DNA of 64,000 nt from Anticarsia gemmatalis (taxonomy: Eukaryota; Arthropoda; Insecta; Lepidoptera; Erebidae): assembly GCF_050436995.1 (NCBI RefSeq), contig NC_134764.1:7440001-7504000 (forward strand). The letters run 5' to 3'. The translations under genes and the position numbers were made by a program. The notes below the pieces were generated by a model. That model had not been told where the DNA came from, made no database searches, and was given only the letters and a program-made list of their open reading frames with translations. Positions 59,425-64,000 of this stretch are shown piece after piece; positions within the stretch are counted from its first letter, which is position 1; each line of letters begins with the position of its first letter.

Positions 59425-62400
59425 CTAACTAACTTGGTTGTTATCTATCGGCAACTGGTGTTTCTGTGGAACAGCTTGTCTGTTGACATAGGCCTCCTCT
59501 AAAGATTTCCACGCATCTCTGTCTCTAGCTAAACGAGTCCATACTGGACCAGCTATTTTCCGGATATCATCTTCCCATCTTATTGTTTGTCTGCCTCGAT
59601 TTCTTTTGTTTCCCCTTGGATACCATTCTGTCACTATCTTTGTCCATTTGTCTCTATTTTCCCTTAGCATATGCCCAGTCCAACGCCATTTAAGCTGTCG
59701 GTAAGTCGTGTGTACATTTTTAAATTTCGTTTTCATTTTAATTTCCTGCAGTTTTACTCTATCTCTTCTTTTTATACCTAATATACTTCTTTCAATTGAA
59801 TTTTGACAGACTTTTATTTTATGTTCTTGTAGTTCTGTTAATGCCCATGTCTGGCACCCGTAAAGTAAACATGGCATAATGCATATTTCGTACACTTTCT
59901 TTTTTGCTGACATTGGCATATCTTTATCCTTCATTATCTCTTTCAGAGACCAAAACCGTTTCCAGGTATTCATTATTCTTCGTTCTATTTCTTTTTCCAT
60001 GCAATTATCTGTAGATATAAGTTGGCCCAGATATATATACTCCTTCACATATTCTATTTGTTCGTTATTTACTGTTATTTGTTCGTTGTTTACTGTTTGC
60101 TGGGCGTTCGTCATAATTTTAGTTTTAGTTAGGTTCATTGTCAGACCGGCCTTGGCGCTTTCATCAGATAGTTGCTGCAACATTAGTCCCAGCGTTTCGG
60201 CGTCTTCTGAGAACAAAACCAAATCATCTGCGAAGCGTAGATGGTTGAGATTCACGCCATTTATGTTGAGGCCGTTTTTAGTCCAGTTTAGATTCCTAAA
60301 GATCATCTCAAGCACCGCCGAAAATAATTTAGGCGATATAGGATCTCCTTGACGCACACCTCTTTCAATAGGAAACTCGTTGCCCGTAGATTCAAGTTTA
60401 ACTTGTGCAGTGCTTGCTGTATAAACATTTTTAATTATTCTTATATATTTTGCTGGCACCCTTTGCCTTTCTAGAGCGTCCCATATATACTCATGCTCCA
60501 ATGTATCGAACGCTTTATTAAAGTCCACAAACCCAATGTAATACGTTTTATTATATTCTCTATATTTCTGTAATATTTGTCTTAGAGTGTGTATGTGATC
60601 TATGGTCGAAAAATTACTACGAAAACCAGCTTGTTCCTTTGGTTGGTTTTCATCTAGTATATTAGTGATTCTTTGTAGAATGATTTTAGAAAATATTTTA
60701 TAAATATTGGACATTAAACTGATCGGCCTGTAGTTTCCTATATCGCCTTTGTCTCCTTTCTTATGTAGCAGTATGATGGTCGATTTAGTCCAGTCTTCTG
60801 GGATGGTTTCCGTTTCAAGGATTTCATTGAATAGATCTGTTAGTCTTGGTGCTATCACTGGTAACGTTATTTTTAACAGTTCATTTGTGACCAAATCTGA
60901 TCCAGGTGCTTTATCTAGTTTTTGTGTTTCAATTGATTTTATGGTTTCCTCCTTAAGGATTGTGTTTATCTCGTCCGTATCTGCCGAATTATATTCTTTT
61001 ATTACTTGGTCACCTTTACGGCTTTGGTATAAATTTTGGTAGTATTCTGTAGCAATTTGTAGAATTTCTGGTCTTTTGCTGGTCTTTCCCCTGTTCTTAT
61101 TTTTCATATTTGGAATCCAATCCTTTTTGTAACTCATTTCTTTTAGGGCCTTCTTTATTCCGCCTGTTTTTTCTATATGTTTCTTTAGTGTTGCAAACCT
61201 TTTTGCTTTCCGTTCTTTTCTTAGTTGTTCGCTTATCTTTTTGCTTAATTCTGCAATTTTTTGGACATTATTATTGTTGCTATGTTTTCTTTGTTGTATA
61301 AGTTCTTTCCGTTCTTGTAATAATTGCTTACTTCTAAATGATATCGCTGTCTTACTGGTCATATTTGCTTTTTTAGTTTGTGATTTTAGTTGTTTGAGCA
61401 ATCGGGTGTATTTTTCTTGAGTCGATATACATTCTTTTTCCCTTCCTTGTAAAGATGTCTCAAGGTTATTTAGAAGTAAATCAGTGTTGCCAATACACTC
61501 GATGGCTCTCATATTATTGTGAAATTGTCTTGGTCTTTTAACACGTGTCCCTGATAGTTTAGCTCTAACCAATCTATGATCTGTGTTAAAATTAAAATTT
61601 CTTAAGATAGACAGGTCTTCAAAAACTTTTAAGTTGTTAGACATAACATAGTCGATCTCGTTTTTATGCCGGCCATTAGGAGATATCCATGTCCATTTCT
61701 TTGATGGTTTCTTTTTGTAAAAACTGTTTATAATGCTTAATTTATTTTCAATAGCAAAGGACACCAATCGTGAGCCGTTTTTACTTCTATTGCCCCATCC
61801 GTGATTTCCTACGGTATATTCTTCTCCCGTTTTCTGTGTGCCAATTTGTCCATTAAAATCTCCCATAACTATTAGGTTTTTTGATTCATTTGCAGCAGTT
61901 AATTGTAGGTCTGCGTAGAATTTTTCAATTTTTGATATGTCTTCTCTTCTATTGGATTCAGTTGGCGAATACGCCTGGATTATTGACCATATTCGGTCTT
62001 CTTCACCATCTACAGGTAATAGAATGTTGAGTAATGCGATCCGTTCTGAAATCCCTCTTAGTTCCTGTATGTTTTTGGCGAGGTTTCTTTTGATCATGAA
62101 GCCGACACCGTACAATCCAGGCGTCTCCCCAATATGGTAAAGTATGTATTTACCATGGTCTTCAATTCTTTCCCCTAATCTTCTCACTTCGCTAAGACCA
62201 ATTATGTCCCATTTTATTTCATCCAATGCTAATTCCAATTCTTGTAGTTTTTCAGTGGTTCCTAGTGATCGACAGTTTAAAGTGGCGATATATATATCGT
62301 TATCGTTACGTTTCTTTTTCTGGTTGTTTATCTTTAGAGGGTCGTGGTCATTTTCCCCCACGAGGACCAGTCGGCTTGGGGGAGGTTGGTAGTTTCTGTA

Positions 62401-62457
62401 TGTTTGGTTTTCTATATTTTTGTGTTGTTTTGTTTCCCGGTTGCCGATAGTTAATTG
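59425..62457 (-). CDS. LINE ORF2: endonuclease / reverse transcriptase
   Basis: The frame is open for 1010 codons directly after the ORF1 stop and in the same frame. There is no ATG before the endonuclease; the first Met (GFMIKRN) is inside that domain. Endonuclease motifs: IATLNCRSLG, GLSEVRR, IQAYSPTE, VMGDFNGQIG, KNEIDYVMS and NTDHRLVR. A basic, helical linker follows. Reverse transcriptase motifs: DKAPGSDLVTNELLK, YRPISLMSNIYKIFSK, EQAGFRSNFSTIDHI, YIGFVDFNKAFDTLEHE, GVRQGDPISPKLFSA, catalytic FADD (60224-60235), NLTKTKIM and YLGQLIS. The C-terminal domain has RWRWTGHMLREN. No RNase H is seen. The enzyme nicks target DNA and copies element RNA at the nick. It is probably made as an ORF1-ORF2 fusion. 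Confidence 0.9.
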   Translation of the reverse strand, partial: QLTIGNRETKQHKNIENQTYRNYQPPPSRLVLVGENDHDPLKINNQKKKRNDNDIYIATLNCRSLGTTEKLQELELALDEIKWDIIGLSEVRRLGERIEDHGKYILYHIGETPGLYGVGFMIKRNLAKNIQELRGISERIALLNILLPVDGEEDRIWSIIQAYSPTESNRREDISKIEKFYADLQLTAANESKNLIVMGDFNGQIGTQKTGEEYTVGNHGWGNRSKNGSRLVSFAIENKLSIINSFYKKKPSKKWTWISPNGRHKNEIDYVMSNNLKVFEDLSILRNFNFNTDHRLVRAKLSGTRVKRPRQFHNNMRAIECIGNTDLLLNNLETSLQGREKECISTQEKYTRLLKQLKSQTKKANMTSKTAISFRSKQLLQERKELIQQRKHSNNNNVQKIAELSKKISEQLRKERKAKRFATLKKHIEKTGGIKKALKEMSYKKDWIPNMKNKNRGKTSKRPEILQIATEYYQNLYQSRKGDQVIKEYNSADTDEINTILKEETIKSIETQKLDKAPGSDLVTNELLKITLPVIAPRLTDLFNEILETETIPEDWTKSTIILLHKKGDKGDIGNYRPISLMSNIYKIFSKIILQRITNILDENQPKEQAGFRSNFSTIDHIHTLRQILQKYREYNKTYYIGFVDFNKAFDTLEHEYIWDALERQRVPAKYIRIIKNVYTASTAQVKLESTGNEFPIERGVRQGDPISPKLFSAVLEMIFRNLNWTKNGLNINGVNLNHLRFADDLVLFSEDAETLGLMLQQLSDESAKAGLTMNLTKTKIMTNAQQTVNNEQITVNNEQIEYVKEYIYLGQLISTDNCMEKEIERRIMNTWKRFWSLKEIMKDKDMPMSAKKKVYEICIMPCLLYGCQTWALTELQEHKIKVCQNSIERSILGIKRRDRVKLQEIKMKTKFKNVHTTYRQLKWRWTGHMLRENRDKWTKIVTEWYPRGNKRNRGRQTIRWEDDIRKIAGPVWTRLARDRDAWKSLEEAYVNRQAVPQKHQLPIDNNQVS

Positions 62458-62463
62458 TTATTG
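62446..62463 (-). promoter_or_regulatory. Candidate leaky stop codon between ORF1 and ORF2
   Basis: On the - strand the ORF1 end reads CAA-TAA-CAA-TTA, and the next 32 codons run without stop or ATG into ORF2. A stop followed by CARYYA is the classical context for programmed readthrough (type I, known from tobamoviruses, normally with UAG). Here the stop is UAA. The fused product would be about 1260 residues. Confidence 0.5.
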
Positions 62464-63207
62464 CCTATTATCCGCCTTGGGGCACGAGAGAGAGTTGGAT
62501 CTGCCTCTCATCACATCAAAGGCGTTGCGCCTATTTGTATGTGATGGCGTCCAGACTTGCTGTTTTTTAGTTTGTGTGTTATCACCCGGTGAATAAGCTT
62601 CTCCCCTTTTTCTTTTTTCGTTACTTGCATTATTTTCCTTTACTACGAGCTTATCGTACCTGAGATATGCAAAATTCCCTTTTATCCTTTCCTCTTTCAA
62701 TTTTGTTTGTAACATTTTCCTCTTCTCCAATACTTCTTTAGAATAGTCTTCTGTTATATATATGTCTTTCAGATTTTTCCGAACTCTCAGTATCTCAGTT
62801 TTCTTCCATGAATTGACAAGAGAGAGCAAAACCGGTCTCGGTTTTCTGCCTGGGCTTTTCTTGCCGATGCGAAAAATTTGATTTATTTCAAAATCCCCAA
62901 TATTTATATTTAAGTCTTTATTAAATATGTTCTTCACCACTTCTATTAATCCTGTCGTTGATTCTTCTTCCTCTTGTAATCCAAAAATAATAATGTTGTT
63001 TTTCTTCTTATCTCTTTTCATATATTCTATCTCTTTCTCAAGGCTTATTACTTTTTCCTTTAAATCTTTATTTTCTGCTATAATAGGCTTTATTTTTTCA
63101 TCCATTTTTTCCATGACTGAATTAGTTATAGATTCCTTCAGTTCAAGCGTCTGTTTCTGCATTTCAATTTTCATTTTCTCAAACAAGATTTCGAATTGAT
63201 CTTCCAT
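62458..63207 (-). CDS. LINE ORF1: L1-type coiled-coil RNA-binding protein
   Basis: The ORF has 249 codons from an ATG at 63207. Residues about 5-70 form a heptad-like coiled coil (KMKIEMQKQTLELKES, KDLKEKVISLEKEIEYMK). Residues about 70-150 contain NNIIIFGLQEEE, IGDFEINQIFRIGKK and RPVLLSL, as in the RRM of L1-type ORF1 proteins. Residues 150-200 resemble the C-terminal domain (RKNLKDIYITEDYSKE). The tail is basic and polar. It lacks zinc knuckles, unlike the ORF1 of the LINE at 8248. Such proteins trimerise and chaperone the element RNA. It ends at the TAA discussed at 62458-62460. Confidence 0.85.
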   Translation of the reverse strand: MEDQFEILFEKMKIEMQKQTLELKESITNSVMEKMDEKIKPIIAENKDLKEKVISLEKEIEYMKRDKKKNNIIIFGLQEEEESTTGLIEVVKNIFNKDLNINIGDFEINQIFRIGKKSPGRKPRPVLLSLVNSWKKTEILRVRKNLKDIYITEDYSKEVLEKRKMLQTKLKEERIKGNFAYLRYDKLVVKENNASNEKRKRGEAYSPGDNTQTKKQQVWTPSHTNRRNAFDVMRGRSNSLSCPKADNRQ

Positions 63208-63582
63208 GTTTAAGTTTTAATTTTTGCGTAAAATGAATCGCAGCGGTAGAAATTTTTCGTGTTGGCAACACCGACGCAATGAACGAATGATATCGATCCT
63301 GTCAAGTTGACTTGACAGTTGACAGTGTCTACTAATGTCACAATCAATTTCTAACCTCACTTCGGTAATCGTTGGTTTTTATAATCAGTTTTACTTTTTC
63401 TCACATTCACTTTAATTGCACTGTTAGTTAATATTTACACAAGTCCACTACACGTTAAGATTGTGTTTTCAACTATTTATCGTGTCCAACAGTTCGTAAA
63501 TGATTTTTAATCACAATAAGTTGGAGGATCTGTACTACAACAATGTTTACGCTTCGAGCACCGGAACCGGAAAACCTACTAA

Positions 63583-63594
63583 ACGTTATGGATA
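63583..63594. repeat. Target-site duplication of the RTE-like LINE (5' side)
   Basis: Exact second copy of ACGTTATGGATA (59303-59314). It sets the 5' end of the element at 63582. Confidence 0.8.
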
Positions 63595-63966
63595 CGGTAC
63601 GATAAATACAAAAATGAATAAAAAAGTGGTAAGACATTTTAAGTGTTCTTAATTCTTCGTACCTATTTTGAATTGATGGTACCAACTATTCTTTCATTTT
63701 CAATCATTATTATAAATGCGAAAGAAACTCTGTTAAGCTATTAAACCAATTAAAACGATTTTTCCAATAAAAATAACAATTAACATAGAAAAAACTGAAA
63801 AAAATAACCGCAAAAGCTATTAAGAAATAGGCAAAAAACGATGATGAGTTTTTTTCCGAATTGAGGTTTTTCCAATATTTATTAGAATAATTAAGACAGT
63901 TTCAAAGATTCGTAAACATATCTGCCAATTAACTACCTATATGCAATAAGCTCTCCATTACATGGG
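63595..63966. other. AT-rich intergenic DNA at the window end
   Basis: I see no gene or clear repeat in this stretch. Confidence 0.4.
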
Positions 63967-64000
63967 GCTAAGTCACATAAGAGAGAATGGGTCATAATTT
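63967..64000 (-). mobile_element. Helitron 3' end cut by the window end
   Basis: GTCACATAAGAGAGAATGGG and TCATAATTT match the reverse of the family's 3' region (compare 44290-44330). The terminal hairpin is absent or degraded. Confidence 0.5.

Larger units (their letters stand above)
59315..63582 (-). mobile_element. Full-length RTE-like non-LTR retrotransposon (LINE)
   Basis: This 4.27-kb element on the - strand has a 5' UTR (63582-63208), ORF1 (63207-62458) and ORF2 (to 59425). Its short 3' UTR ends in a (TTTTA)n-type tail at 59315-59346. It is bounded by a 12-bp target duplication. ORF2 lacks RNase H, and the C-terminal WRWTGHMLR and GRQTIRWEDDIRKIAG motifs are ones I associate with insect RTE-like elements. 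The intact frames and duplication suggest a recent insertion. Confidence 0.87.

Noticed and set aside
59879..60352. 157-codon open frame on the + strand
   Set aside because: It is antisense to the reverse transcriptase of the RTE-like LINE.

Overview
This window looks like nuclear DNA from a moth or butterfly (Lepidoptera). It is AT-rich and its genes are split by small introns with GT-AG ends. It is crowded with transposon families that I know as typical of lepidopteran genomes: short Helitrons with a GTTT run near the 5' end and a CTAG 3' end, tRNA-derived SINEs, and TTAA and TWA MITEs. There are no bacterial features. The host assignment is inference from repeat and gene type.

Four host genes can be modelled. 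Two are a tandem pair of CRAL-TRIO lipid-carrier genes on the + strand. The first (1283-4082) enters the window with its first two coding exons missing. The second (31462-34742) is complete, with seven coding exons and 312 codons. The exons they share have identical lengths (59, 197, 111, 103 and 152 nt) and identical intron phases. The other two are a tandem pair of aldo-keto reductase (AKR) genes on the - strand: 37492-46248, complete with 310 codons and a signal peptide, and 50815-55913, with a candidate first exon at 56530-56550. All their introns are in phase 0. Both keep the Asp-Tyr-Lys-His tetrad, but each has an oddity: a short C-terminus in the first, and a Gln-to-Glu change at the usual nicotinamide contact in the second. 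Their N-terminal leaders and overall type resemble the secreted lepidopteran 3-dehydroecdysone reductase group. The ecdysteroid role is inference.

Two full-length, apparently intact non-LTR retrotransposons are present, each bounded by a target-site duplication I could find by eye. The first (8248-13701, + strand, 16-bp duplication) is an RNase H-bearing, I-like element. The second (59315-63582, - strand, 12-bp duplication) is RTE-like. In neither does ORF2 have a usable ATG ahead of its endonuclease. In the second, ORF1 and ORF2 lie in one frame separated by a single TAA set in CAA-TAA-CAA-TTA, the context of a classical leaky stop codon. I consider this the most interesting signal in the window.

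The rest is intergenic and intronic DNA filled with mobile debris. It holds several short Helitrons, one nested in another and showing an exact A^T empty site. It also holds a 1.6-kb near-palindromic Tc1/mariner derivative inserted in a Helitron, a PIF/Harbinger deletion derivative with remnants of both of its genes, a piggyBac-type TTAA MITE, a 1.37-kb element with an 8-bp duplication, and scattered SINEs. A 37-codon coding-like ORF lies just downstream of the first LINE insertion.
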